The position numbers and the translations under genes were made by a program. Shown here one piece after another: positions 25,133 to 32,783 of a stretch of DNA of 62,264 bases. The notes under the pieces were generated by a model. It saw only the letters and a program-made list of their open reading frames with translations, had not been told where the DNA came from and searched no databases. The DNA comes from an uncultured Eggerthellaceae bacterium (GTDB taxonomy: Bacteria; Actinomycetota; Coriobacteriia; Coriobacteriales; Eggerthellaceae), in contig CAUEBO010000012.1 of NCBI GenBank assembly GCA_958454405.1, positions 1 through 62,264 on the forward strand. The letters are read 5' to 3'. Position 1 is the first letter of the stretch. Each line of letters starts with the position of its first letter.

Positions 25133-26875
25133 TTACCGCTCGGCGAGGTCCTTTCCCAGCAGATAGGGGAAGGTGATGCACGTCATGCCCAGGTTCTGGC
25201 CCGGAACGCGGAAGTTGTAGAACGTTCCGAAGGTGTCGCCCATCATCGAGCCCACGTTGTACAGGCCTTCGATGGGCGCGTTGGCCTCGTCGCACACTTC
25301 GCAGTTCGGCGACGTGCGCAACCCGCCCAGCACGCACAGGAACTGCGCGGGCCCCAGCTGGTTGTACTGGCCGTAGAACGGGCCCTGGTCGATGGGGATC
25401 AGGAAGTCCTTGCTCTTGTGATACTGGGTGTCGTTGCCGGCTGCCACGTCGGCGTTGTATTTCTCGATGGTGGCCTTCGCCGTCTCGACGTCGATGCCTC
25501 CCTGTTCGGCAAGGGCCTTCAGCACGTCCTCGATGGTGTCGCCCTTCACGTAGGTGCCTTCTTCGACGCCGGCTTCGAACTCGGCGGCCTTCTCGTCGGA
25601 GCTGACGGGCACGATGCCCAGATTGTCCATGTTGTTGCCCAGCGCCTCCCACGAGTCGAACCGGTGGGCGAAGTTGGAATCCCAAACCGTGAACACCTTC
25701 TTCTCGGTCTGGCCGCTGATCGCGTAGCCCGCGTACACCGAAGACGTGTCCTCGTTGATGAAGCGCTCGCCTTCCGCGTTCAGCAGGATGCCCGGATGGT
25801 TCTGGTCCGAGCACGGGGCGGGGAAGCCGTACCAGCCGATCATCGGCGCGCTCGGCGTGGTGTTCTGCCAGGCGGCGCCAACCCACAAGCCCATCTTCTG
25901 GCCGTCGCCGGGCATGAGGCCGCCGAATTGGAATTCGGCGTCGTAGTCGCCGGCGCTTTCGGCCACGTAGTCGGCGAAGGCGTTGCAGTACTTGGCCATC
26001 ATGTCGGGATCGCCCGAGAAGTCGCCGGTTGCCATGACGATGGCCTTCGTGCCCTCGTACTTCACGTAGTCGCCGTCCTCGTTCGTGGCGACCACGGCCG
26101 ACACGCGCCCCGTGCCGTCGTCTTCGCGCACCAGGTACTCGGCCTTCGTGTTGTAGCTGATGGTGCCGCCGTTGTCGAGGATGTACTTCTCAAGCGTGGC
26201 CGTGAGCAGGGGCTCACCGTCGTTGGCGCTGTTCTGGATTTCCGGGCCGTAGAAGTTGTGCGCGCCGCTGGGTATGGAGAAGGTGCCGTTGGGGTCGGTG
26301 TAGGGCAGCTCGAGCGTGGTGGTGTAGCCGGCCGCTTCCATGATGTCCGTGACCCAGTCCATGGCCTCGCCCGATTCGTTGATCCACTTCCACCATTTGC
26401 GGGAGTCCATGCGGTAGCCCTGGCGGGCGATCTCGTTGTTGAAATGGGCGGAGACGGTGTCGGGCGTGTAGTCCAGCCCGAGGCGCTTCTGCGTCTTCGA
26501 CCCCACGGCGTGGTTCGAGCCGCCGCGCGAGACGGCCTTCGTGCCAGCGGAGAACAGCGTGCAGCTGCCCCCATGGCCGAGGATGGAGGCGGCGGTGACG
26601 AGGCCCGAGACGCCTGAGCCGATGACGATCACGTCGTCGGTGACGGTCTCGGTTATCTGGCTGTCGTCCACGGGCTCGGGCGCGACCTCGAAGCTCCACG
26701 TGAGGTTGTCGTAGGCGTCGGCGGTCATCGGGGCGTAGCCCGACGCCGCGTCCGTCGAAGCCGACGAGCTGTTCTGCGGGCTGCATCCTGCGATCATCGC
26801 GCCCGACGCCGTGGCCGCTCCCGCAACGAGCGCGCCCTTGAGGAAGCTCCTGCGATCGAATGACATGGTGCTCAT
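25133..26875 (-). CDS. Tat-exported lipoprotein FAD-dependent reductase (fumarate reductase flavoprotein family)
   Basis: A 580-residue flavoprotein. The N-terminus has a twin-arginine signal (DRRSFLKGALVAGAA, from residue 7) ending in the lipobox IAGC, so the mature protein is a lipid-anchored extracytoplasmic enzyme. The FAD Rossmann motif DVIVIGSGVSGLVTAAS lies near residues 74-90, and the C-terminal FAD segment contains GLYNVGSMMGDTFG. The usual size of a FAD-only catalytic subunit is matched; there is no FMN-binding domain and no CxxCH heme motif, so electrons must come from a separate carrier. The substrate is unknown. The neighbouring LuxR gene is a likely regulator. Confidence 0.9.
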   Translation of the reverse strand: MSTMSFDRRSFLKGALVAGAATASGAMIAGCSPQNSSSASTDAASGYAPMTADAYDNLTWSFEVAPEPVDDSQITETVTDDVIVIGSGVSGLVTAASILGHGGSCTLFSAGTKAVSRGGSNHAVGSKTQKRLGLDYTPDTVSAHFNNEIARQGYRMDSRKWWKWINESGEAMDWVTDIMEAAGYTTTLELPYTDPNGTFSIPSGAHNFYGPEIQNSANDGEPLLTATLEKYILDNGGTISYNTKAEYLVREDDGTGRVSAVVATNEDGDYVKYEGTKAIVMATGDFSGDPDMMAKYCNAFADYVAESAGDYDAEFQFGGLMPGDGQKMGLWVGAAWQNTTPSAPMIGWYGFPAPCSDQNHPGILLNAEGERFINEDTSSVYAGYAISGQTEKKVFTVWDSNFAHRFDSWEALGNNMDNLGIVPVSSDEKAAEFEAGVEEGTYVKGDTIEDVLKALAEQGGIDVETAKATIEKYNADVAAGNDTQYHKSKDFLIPIDQGPFYGQYNQLGPAQFLCVLGGLRTSPNCEVCDEANAPIEGLYNVGSMMGDTFGTFYNFRVPGQNLGMTCITFPYLLGKDLAER

Positions 26876-26946
26876 GTTCCCTCCTAACGATCATGGCGGC
26901 ATCTCCCCGCCAGTGCGGCCGTTCCCTGCCGGGCCGCTGCGCTGCC

Positions 26947-26992
26947 AGTGTAGGGTCGGCGCTGGTCGCAGCCCTCACACCAGGTGGGTGAG
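26947..26992 (-). promoter_or_regulatory. Candidate promoter and activator site for the Tat flavoprotein
   Basis: On the minus strand TACACT (26947-26952) is a plausible -10 element without a recognisable -35. An inverted repeat, CTCAC (26974-26978) and GTGAG (26988-26992) with 9 bases between, is centred about 42 bases upstream of the expected start, the position used by class II activators such as LuxR/NarL proteins. Confidence 0.4.
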
Positions 26993-27089
26993 ATTCTGAT
27001 TCTGAGTGTGAAAGGGAGCGCGCATGGCCGCATGCTCTCCAGCCCAACCCCACGCCAGGCGGCGTTCTGGACGTTTTCGGGGAAACCCC

Positions 27090-27118
27090 TTGCAGGTCAC
27101 ACGGGGTTTCGGTATACT
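27090..27118 (+). promoter_or_regulatory. Promoter of tRNA-Thr
   Basis: TTGCAG (27090-27095) and TATACT (27113-27118) are separated by exactly 17 bases, and the expected start point lies about 24 bases before the mature tRNA. An 8-bp inverted repeat, GAAACCCC (27082-27089) and GGGGTTTC (27103-27110), overlaps this promoter. Confidence 0.75.
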
Positions 27119-27148
27119 GCATGCTTGCGCTTCGCAAAGAAGCCGTGT

Positions 27149-27224
27149 GCCAACGTGGCTCAGCTGGTAGAGCAACGCACTCGTAATGCGTAGGTCAGCG
27201 GTTCGAATCCGCTCGTTGGCTCCA
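27149..27224 (+). tRNA. tRNA-Thr (anticodon CGU)
   Basis: A complete 76-base cloverleaf with encoded CCA. The acceptor GCCAACG pairs with CGTTGGC (27214-27220), the D-arm is GGCTCAGCTGGTAGAGC, the anticodon stem ACGCA/TGCGT encloses CTCGTAA (anticodon CGT in DNA), and the T-arm contains GGTTCGAATCC. It is the attachment site of the element that follows. Confidence 0.97.
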
Positions 27225-27230
27225 GAAAAA
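27184..27230 (+). repeat. Left copy of a 47-bp direct repeat (tRNA 3' end; putative attL)
   Basis: Covers the 3' part of tRNA-Thr plus CCAGAAAAA. It recurs at 31363-31409 with two mismatches. Integration of a tyrosine-recombinase element into a tRNA 3' end leaves such duplications. Confidence 0.8.
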
Positions 27231-27233
27231 GTG

Positions 27234-27276
27234 CAGGTCAGATGGTGAAAACCTTCTGGCCTGTTTCTTTGTTTTT
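27234..27276 (+). terminator. Terminator of tRNA-Thr
   Basis: A 9-bp stem, CAGGTCAGA (27234-27242) with TCTGGCCTG (27255-27263) including one G-T pair, capped by an inner GGT/ACC pair around a GAAA loop, followed by GTTTCTTTGTTTTT. Confidence 0.85.
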
Positions 27277-27430
27277 GGGCGGATTTCGGGCGCGGTCAAA
27301 AATCTGGTCAAATTTCGCCGAAAGGGTCGAATCCACAGTAAGCACATACTTTTGCTCGCCTTCAGAACTGCCGCATACCCCAATTTGCACCCTTTATCGC
27401 TTATCTGTTGCAGAGGTCTGTATCCCCCAT

Positions 27431-28360
27431 TTACCTTTTGCGCGGCATTCCCACGATCTCACAAACGTCCCCGAGCCCTCTTCCTGCCTTCACCATGAAC
27501 TTCAAGTTCTCTAGGGTTGTCTTACTTGGGGAGAGAACCACATCGGCCATTTCGTTGCCCGGATCGGCGTAAATGAGATTTAGGGAGTCTACATTCTTGG
27601 CTGAAAGGTCGAACAACTTCATCTCATCTTGCATCTTTGAGCAGAAAACCGCGAAGCGAGATGTCAAAGGCAAGTAAAGATACGACAAGCGATTACGTTC
27701 TACTTGATAGCAGACAGGATGGGTCGACGTCACGAAAATCGATCCCGGGCAAGCAACAGCGAAGTTAATAGCTAAGTCCTGCACTTGGTCGAGAATGATA
27801 CTTGGAAGAGATCCTTCCACAAACGAAGTCAAACCCCTCTTGATCCCTTGATCCTCGAAAGCGGAGTAATCGCCAAACCCTAGCATCTCAATAGCTTCCT
27901 CGATAGCCAAGAGCTCTGGCTCCGAGGCTCGATCTTCGGCAGTGGGGCGGAACAGACCTATAGTCCGTGGGTTTCGGCAAAGAGTGAGCGCCATGAAAGC
28001 ACGCAGCGCATCGATCTCCTCTTCCGAAAAAGCAGGCGCGCATCCACAAGGCGTAATTGCTAGATTCAGCTTTTTTACAATGCTCCGCAAGGCGGGGGCT
28101 TGTTCTTTCTCGGCTTTTCCGAGCAGTTTCTTTTCAACGACCCCCTGCTGGAGAAACGCATCGCTCGTGGGCGAATTGAGCCATCGCGATTCATAGAAGT
28201 AATTGCGGGAGGCTACATCGTTGATGTTTGATTGAAATATCTTCCCGAGCTTCTTGCTATACGCCCACAGCTGATGCGAATTGTTCGTGCAGAAAAACCG
28301 CAGATAGTGCTTTGGCACATAGTGCTGCTTCTTTGGATCGTTGTCCTTCTGCTTCGCCAT
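27431..28360 (-). CDS. DUF4238-family protein
   Basis: A 309-residue soluble protein recognised from its opening, KKQHYVPKHYLRFF, and from VTSTHPVCY (residues about 215-225) and LPLTSRFAVF, which mark the DUF4238 family. The function is unknown; members are scattered and often lie in mobile or defence-rich regions. It has a good AAGGAG site. It is the first gene inside the tRNA-Thr-bounded element, and its base composition is lower in GC than the flanking chromosome. Confidence 0.8.
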   Translation of the reverse strand: MAKQKDNDPKKQHYVPKHYLRFFCTNNSHQLWAYSKKLGKIFQSNINDVASRNYFYESRWLNSPTSDAFLQQGVVEKKLLGKAEKEQAPALRSIVKKLNLAITPCGCAPAFSEEEIDALRAFMALTLCRNPRTIGLFRPTAEDRASEPELLAIEEAIEMLGFGDYSAFEDQGIKRGLTSFVEGSLPSIILDQVQDLAINFAVACPGSIFVTSTHPVCYQVERNRLSYLYLPLTSRFAVFCSKMQDEMKLFDLSAKNVDSLNLIYADPGNEMADVVLSPSKTTLENLKFMVKAGRGLGDVCEIVGMPRKR

Positions 28361-28499
28361 GCCGCTCCTTGACCTTCAAAAAGACAAGAATAGCACGACA
28401 GGCGGAGGAGGAGAAAGCCGCCGCTGCCTGCATTCCCCACCCAGGAGCGGTTGCGGACAGCGTGCACATTATCGAGCCAAAAGCATCCCCTTATTGAGA

Positions 28500-28727
28500 C
28501 TATTCAACGTGCCCTTCAGCTTTATCAGCTGCTCTATTGCCGTGGCGCTTTTCCGCGCAATCCTTCAGGAAGTCGAGCAGGCCGCTCTCGAGGATGAACT
28601 TCCGCCTGTGGATGCTGATGCCCCGCCCCGATTCGTCGATCAGCTTCGACGCGATCGGCCTGCAGAGGCCCGTAAGCTCGGACACGTCCTCGATCGTCAA
28701 GAGCCTGTCATCCAAGATGCGTTTCAT
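28500..28727 (-). CDS. Small helix-turn-helix protein, excisionase-like
   Basis: A 75-residue protein with a MerR/excisionase-type helix-turn-helix, LLTIEDVSELTGLCRPIASKLIDESG, followed by a wing (SIHRRKFILESGLLDFL). An AAAGGA site precedes the ATG. Such proteins accompany tyrosine integrases in small integrative elements and direct excision or regulate conjugation genes. It could equally be a simple repressor. Confidence 0.7.
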   Translation of the reverse strand: MKRILDDRLLTIEDVSELTGLCRPIASKLIDESGRGISIHRRKFILESGLLDFLKDCAEKRHGNRAADKAEGHVE

Positions 28728-28814
28728 GATTCCGATCCTTTCCCAAGTCCCGCATTTCCGGCACGCGAGCCCTTGGTTCCCAAGCGGCTATCCTCGTCCG
28801 ATCGCGTCTTCGTC

Positions 28815-29081
28815 CTATTGCCGGCCGCCCTGGTTCTCGTACAGGTAGCGCAGCAGGCTGAGCTGCGGGACGACCCATTTCGACCCGCAGCGGCTTCCTT
28901 TGAGAGCTCCCGCGTTGAGGAGCTTCCTGACGCCCTGGGGAGTCGCGCTCAGGAACTCGGCGATCATCTTCGGGCTCATCATGTACGGGTACTTCCCGAG
29001 GCTGTGCAGGTAGAGCCCGTCGGGATCCGCATCCTTCAGGAGCTCTTTGCCGACGGCCTCGTTCGATCCGGGCTTCGACAT
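28815..29081 (-). CDS. Small helix-turn-helix DNA-binding protein
   Basis: An 88-residue protein. MMSPKMIAEFLSATPQGVRKLLNAGAL is a helix-turn-helix of the excisionase/MerR type (seen as a DNA-reading module), followed by KGSRCGSKWVVPQLSLLRYL as a wing. The ATG at 29081 has a GAGGAGG site; the longer open frame upstream overlaps the next gene and is not favoured. It is the second such protein in the element. Confidence 0.7.
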   Translation of the reverse strand: MSKPGSNEAVGKELLKDADPDGLYLHSLGKYPYMMSPKMIAEFLSATPQGVRKLLNAGALKGSRCGSKWVVPQLSLLRYLYENQGGRQ

Positions 29082-29110
29082 GCGCCCCTCCTCTCGTTTC
29101 GGGCTGATCG

Positions 29111-29659
29111 TCATTTCAAGCCCCTTTCGTGGGCCTTCTTCTCGTGGCCTTCCGACCAGCGCGCGTCCATGCCGCGTTGGCGCTGTCCTTGCCCGCCCGC
29201 GATCTCCTGGGCGTGCTGGCTTCGCAGGTGCCGCTCGAGCATCGACTCGAGCCCGGCGGGCAGCCTCGGCTCGTCGGGGTCCGGAGACGCCCTCGGTTGG
29301 CGCATGGCCGCCAAAGGGTCGGATTTCGACTGCTCGTAGACCTTCGCCGCGACCGATGCCAGGACCTGCTTCTCGCCGGACGCGCGCACCGCGTGCTGCA
29401 CCTCCAGGTCGCGTATCCCCTTGGCGCAGCAGATAGAGGCCGCGCGGTCGTCGATCCTGCGCTGCATCGCCGGCGAGGCGACGATGCATGCGGCCGTGTC
29501 CTCGCAGCTCCTGCGCACGCTCTCGGGGGCGTCGATGAAACGATCCCGGCTGGAGCCGGCGACCGCGAACGCCGAGCGGGCAGAGTCCATGAGCTCCCGG
29601 TAGCCCGAGCGGGTGAGCCCCGTCCGCGCCGCGCGGAAGGACAGCTCCGTCGGGGACAT
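29111..29659 (-). CDS. Hypothetical protein of the integrated element
   Basis: A 182-residue, charged, largely alpha-helical protein rich in Arg, Ala, Ser and Glu, starting MSPTELSFRAARTGLTRSG. I do not recognise its family. The C-terminal 50 residues are Gln/Arg/His-rich and probably disordered. Its codon use matches the high-GC chromosome better than the TIR gene does. The frame continues upstream into integrase remnants, so the start at 29659 was chosen; AGGAGG lies about 14 bases before it, which is a little far. Confidence 0.55.
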   Translation of the reverse strand: MSPTELSFRAARTGLTRSGYRELMDSARSAFAVAGSSRDRFIDAPESVRRSCEDTAACIVASPAMQRRIDDRAASICCAKGIRDLEVQHAVRASGEKQVLASVAAKVYEQSKSDPLAAMRQPRASPDPDEPRLPAGLESMLERHLRSQHAQEIAGGQGQRQRGMDARWSEGHEKKAHERGLK

Positions 29660-29720
29660 GGCGCGCCGCTCGCCCTCCTGGCGCTGAAAACTGTCCGTCC
29701 TGCTTCTTTTTAGAAGTCTT

Positions 29721-29905
29721 TCAATGCTCGAAATTCTCGGGTAATGCATGGGCATACCAATCAGCGTCAGTGATGCGTCGGAATGGCTCAAGCGATTCTG
29801 TACGGTTTTCACGTCCATACCGTTTGCCAATAGTTGGGTGGCTTAAATGGGACGCAGTTCGTGAAACTTTAAACCTTCGAAGCGCTTCACGGCCTCCGTC
29901 ACTGC
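29721..29905 (-). pseudogene. Remnant of a tyrosine-recombinase integrase C-terminus
   Basis: Reading the minus strand, AVKRFEGLKFHELRPI, a stop, then ATQLLANGMDVKTVQNRLSHSDASLT appear in one frame, and DADWYAHALPENFEH in another (29721-29774). Together they reproduce the end of a phage-type integrase (HELRHTHAT, LLANG, VQ-RLGH, YAHA). An in-frame stop at 29843-29845, a mutated HTH segment and a frameshift near 29765 mean it is dead, and no N-terminal or core domain is present upstream. Confidence 0.85.
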
Positions 29906-30079
29906 TCAAAGTTCTGAACATGATAAAAACCATCAATATCCGAGTAGCATGCCAGCATATTGCGGCGTAGTGATGCCTGTATAGAAAAGGGATAGACCAT
30001 CATTTACACGTAATGTTCTCTAAACAAGATGTATGATTGAAGAAACATGATTAAATCAGTTGTTTAAAGGGGCCTTTGA

Positions 30080-31036
30080 ATGAATAGAGAGTACGATATA
30101 ACACTGTCGTTCGCTGGCGAGGATAGAGATTTCGCTTTGGCTCTTGCTAATGAGCTGCTGGTTCGCGGTCTAAAAGTTTTTTACGATAATCACGAAATAG
30201 CGACCTTGTGGGGTAAGGACCTTTACCTATATCTGCAAGAGGTGTATCGGGATAAAGCAGTTTATTGCATTCCTATCATTTCAGAGCACTACACAAAAAA
30301 GAACTGGACTCGCCACGAAATTAGACAAGCTCAGGAAAGAGCTTTTTATGAGCTTGAAGAATATATTCTGCCTATTCGTCTTGATGACACTAACGTTCCT
30401 GGTATCAACTCGACTACAGGTTATATCGACGCCCGATCGGTGAGCCTTGGTGACATTGCAGATTTGGCTCTGAAAAAGATATCCTCGAAAAAAACCGTTT
30501 CAATCGAACATCAGCATAAGACGCTTGCATCCAATGTAAGGCTAACGCTATTGAACGAGTGTGGTGATCGGGCGAAATACGAAAAGCGAACTGCGCAATT
30601 GGTTATAGGTCCAAGCTGTGATTACTATATAGACAGTTTTTCAACCGATGGGAAGATCATTGAATACACAAGCCCGAATGGCGAGGTGGAGCATTGGTTC
30701 GAAATGGGCGAGTATTTTTATAAAACCGTTTTTCCCGCAAAAAAAGCACCAGGGGCAATTTTTGAACATGCTTGCGAAGCAACTTTTATTGATTCATTTA
30801 CTTCTGAGCAAGAATACTTCTTTCAAAGACAATACTATCCTACCGATACGTTGGTTTTGTCTGTATGCTTTCCAATAGGTCGCCTGTGTAAAAAGTGTAA
30901 GTGTTTGTGCGTCTCAAGTGGGTATGAGGCTGTTGTTGATAACGGTGTGCACGTATCGGCTGGCGGAGAGATGATTCTTTGGATCATCAATAATCCACAA
31001 CTCAATTCTACATACAAAATCACATGGACATGGTAG
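30080..31036 (+). CDS. TIR-domain protein with unknown C-terminal domain
   Basis: A 318-residue protein. Residues 1-140 form a bacterial TIR domain: YDITLSFAGEDRDFALALAN, GLKVFYDNHEIATLWGKDLY, YCIPIISEHYTKKNWTRHEI and LPIRLDDTNVPG. The Glu after NWTRH is in the position of the NADase catalytic residue of TIR enzymes. Residues about 150-318 look beta-rich, with a CKKCKCLC cluster, and are not recognised; they may sense a trigger. The gene is AT-rich compared with the chromosome and has AAAGGGG before the ATG. An anti-phage NAD-depleting role is inferred from the family and from its place in an integrated element. Confidence 0.85.
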   Translation: MNREYDITLSFAGEDRDFALALANELLVRGLKVFYDNHEIATLWGKDLYLYLQEVYRDKAVYCIPIISEHYTKKNWTRHEIRQAQERAFYELEEYILPIRLDDTNVPGINSTTGYIDARSVSLGDIADLALKKISSKKTVSIEHQHKTLASNVRLTLLNECGDRAKYEKRTAQLVIGPSCDYYIDSFSTDGKIIEYTSPNGEVEHWFEMGEYFYKTVFPAKKAPGAIFEHACEATFIDSFTSEQEYFFQRQYYPTDTLVLSVCFPIGRLCKKCKCLCVSSGYEAVVDNGVHVSAGGEMILWIINNPQLNSTYKITWTW

Positions 31037-31362
31037 CGATATAGTTAGAAACCGTAGAAGCAGGGGTTAGATGAGTCAGTTCTGGATGCATCAAAGACTA
31101 TCCTGATCCCCCCTTTTTTTCTTTTCGAGCTACTGCTGATAAACAATTTGATGATTAGCACACTCTTAATAAGGCCGTTCAGCAATAGATGACTATTTTA
31201 TCATCATAACAGGGGAGGGGTGCGAGCCGTGACGTCATCAAATCCAAGGTACATCAATTACTCAATTGCGTACTGATTCTCGAATACTGACCGGCTAGGA
31301 CTGTTTTTACCCATGGTTGTAAATAATAGCCAATACACGCAAATCACTCTAGTTTTGCCTCA
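31037..31362. other. AT-rich gap after the TIR gene
   Basis: No convincing gene is seen. CCCCCCTTTTTTTCTTTTC near 31110-31128 is a homopolymer-like tract without a strong stem before it. The right-hand tRNA repeat begins at the end of this gap. Confidence 0.5.
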
Positions 31363-31409
31363 TAATGCGTGGGTCAGCGGTTCGAAGCCGCTCGTTGGCT
31401 CCAGAAAAA
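31363..31409 (+). repeat. Right copy of the 47-bp tRNA-Thr direct repeat (putative attR)
   Basis: Matches 27184-27230 with two mismatches (31371 and 31387). The 5' half of a tRNA is absent, so this is not a gene. A hairpin resembling the tRNA-Thr terminator follows (about 31410-31445), so the similarity extends weakly past the repeat. Confidence 0.8.
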
Positions 31410-31495
31410 ATGCTGGCCATCGGGTAAAGCCCGGTTGCCTGTTCCTGTATTTTGGCAACCTGCTCACGGTACGCGTGCTTGGTCGGATGTTTGAG

Positions 31496-31699
31496 TTAGC
31501 TTCGCCAGATGAACAGCTCCCCCGGCTCACAACCAATCGCCTCACAGAGGATTTCGATAGTTGAGATTCGATACCCTTTGTACCTTCCGTTCTCTATGCC
31601 CTCCAATTGCTCCAAAGTCAAAGGTGTTTTTCCAAGCATGTCTTTCACGTCAAGCCCTCTCGCTTGGAGAGCTGGACTGATTCTCAAAGTCAGGTTCAT
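31496..31699 (-). CDS. Small XRE/Cro-type regulator
   Basis: A 67-residue one-domain DNA-binding protein, with KDMLGKTPLTLEQLEGIENGRYKGYRISTIEILCEAIGCEPGELF as an HTH of the small XRE class. The ATG at 31699 has an AAGGAG site and is preferred to one five codons upstream. It is divergent from the XRE gene at 31804, and the shared gap contains an operator-like palindrome. Confidence 0.8.
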   Translation of the reverse strand: MNLTLRISPALQARGLDVKDMLGKTPLTLEQLEGIENGRYKGYRISTIEILCEAIGCEPGELFIWRS

Positions 31700-31753
31700 G
31701 GTTTCTCCTTGCATTGCTGCTGAGTAGCGCTTTCAAGGCGTTATGTCTAAATA

Positions 31754-31767
31754 TCAGTGATCACAGA
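31754..31767 (+). promoter_or_regulatory. Operator-like palindrome before the first XRE gene
   Basis: TCAGTGATCACAGA, one base short of the perfect palindrome found before the paralogous gene at 32479-32492. Both copies lie 37 bases upstream of their ATG. Confidence 0.6.
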
Positions 31768-31803
31768 TAGTCATGATCATTTTACCCCATATCTTGAGAA
31801 ACC

Positions 31804-32022
31804 ATGGATGCTCAAGAACGCAAAGCGAGGCTCGGCGCAAAGGTGCGCGAACTGAGAGAAGCCCAGGGTCTTTCTCAGCAGAGATTTGCGCTCATGATCG
31901 GTACAGGGCAGTCTTATTTGAGCGACATCGAAGCGGGGCAAATCAACGTTGGCTACGATCTTCTTTGCCGAATAGCCGAAGGCTTGGGCGTAAAGGTTGG
32001 CGACCTCGCAGACGAGATGTAG
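31804..32022 (+). CDS. XRE-family regulator, first of a paralogous pair
   Basis: A 72-residue single HTH domain: LGAKVRELREAQGLSQQRFAL, QSYLSDIEAGQINVGYDLLCRIAEGL. It has no Shine-Dalgarno sequence; instead CCATATCTTG lies so that TATCTT ends 8 bases before the ATG, compatible with a leaderless transcript. It closely resembles the protein at 32529-32783, and the two share upstream sequence, so they arose by duplication and probably bind the same operator. Confidence 0.85.
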   Translation: MDAQERKARLGAKVRELREAQGLSQQRFALMIGTGQSYLSDIEAGQINVGYDLLCRIAEGLGVKVGDLADEM

Positions 32023-32116
32023 CAGAATCGCAGGACCTCCTCACCCGCTCTTCTTCCTCGCTTTCCGTATTTGAGTGACGTGAAGTCCATTTTGAGCCTG
32101 TTGCAAAGGGAGGACT

Positions 32117-32371
32117 TCAATTGTCGGCGCAGTCAGGGTTTTCCCGAGCGTTAATCCTGCAAATAAGTTCATCTATTGCGCTTGCGAGGGTGGCATGTTC
32201 ATAGGTGGTCATGACCATCGCGCCACAGCCAGCGCAAATGCCAATCGCTGAATAGCGATATGTTTGAGGTATCGGCATCACCTCCCAGCATCCGCCACAA
32301 AAGGGGCAGCGCCTTAAAGGCTGCATGGAGCCGTTTGGCAGTTCGCTCGCGTTATGCTCGCAAGATCGCAT
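32117..32371 (-). CDS. Lar-like small zinc-ribbon protein
   Basis: An 84-residue protein with LRRCPFCGGCWEVMPIPQ and GICAGCGAMV, a pair of CxxC knuckles typical of Lar (restriction alleviation) and related phage proteins, followed by ATLASAIDELICRINAR, similar to the family's AIxxWNxR tail but without the Trp. The start at 32371 has an AAGGA site seven bases away; longer open frame upstream lacks a site. Its presence between the XRE genes supports a phage or mobile origin for the segment. Confidence 0.65.
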   Translation of the reverse strand: MRSCEHNASELPNGSMQPLRRCPFCGGCWEVMPIPQTYRYSAIGICAGCGAMVMTTYEHATLASAIDELICRINARENPDCADN

Positions 32372-32478
32372 CTGGTCGTCCTTGCGTTCGGGCTTCGCCC
32401 GGAATGGCCTCGATCTGTCTACCCGCACTTCGAACCTCTCGATCAACCATGTCCGTTTTGAATCAATCGTTACGAATA

Positions 32479-32492
32479 TCAGTGATCACTGA
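32479..32492 (+). promoter_or_regulatory. Operator-like palindrome before the second XRE gene
   Basis: TCAGTGATCACTGA is a perfect 14-bp palindrome, 37 bases before the ATG at 32529, the same spacing as the imperfect copy before 31804. Confidence 0.65.
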
Positions 32493-32528
32493 AATTCGAT
32501 TATAGGTTACTCCATATCTTGTGCTGAT

Positions 32529-32783
32529 ATGGATGCTCAATCTCGAAAAGAACTTCTCGGATCGCGGATTAAAAAATATCGCGAAGCTGAAAACATTACC
32601 CAAGAGCGTTTCGCAAACATGGTGGGCACGGCCCAGTCGTATTTGAGCGACATTGAAGCGGGGCATATCAACGTGGGCTTCGATCTGCTTTGCCGCATTG
32701 CCGAAGGTTTGGATGTGTCGCTTGGCGCTTTAGGCGATGTAGATCCGGATAGATGGATAGACAGAGACGACCGGTTGAATTAG
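32529..32783 (+). CDS. XRE-family regulator, second of a paralogous pair
   Basis: An 84-residue HTH protein: LGSRIKKYREAENITQERFAN, QSYLSDIEAGHINVGFDLLCRIAEGL, with a short charged tail. It is about two-thirds identical to the 72-residue protein at 31804 across the HTH. It also lacks a Shine-Dalgarno sequence and shows TATCTT eight bases before the ATG. It closes the accessory segment; the next gene is a chromosomal transporter on the other strand. Confidence 0.85.
   Translation: MDAQSRKELLGSRIKKYREAENITQERFANMVGTAQSYLSDIEAGHINVGFDLLCRIAEGLDVSLGALGDVDPDRWIDRDDRLN

Noticed and set aside
31360..31410. Apparent second tRNA-Thr
   Set aside because: Only the 3' half is present, with two substitutions, and the acceptor 5' strand, D-arm and anticodon stem 5' strand are missing. 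It is treated as an attachment-site copy.
31313..31564. Short open frames overlapping the tRNA-like repeat on both strands
   Set aside because: They have no ribosome site and consist of translated tRNA and terminator sequence.
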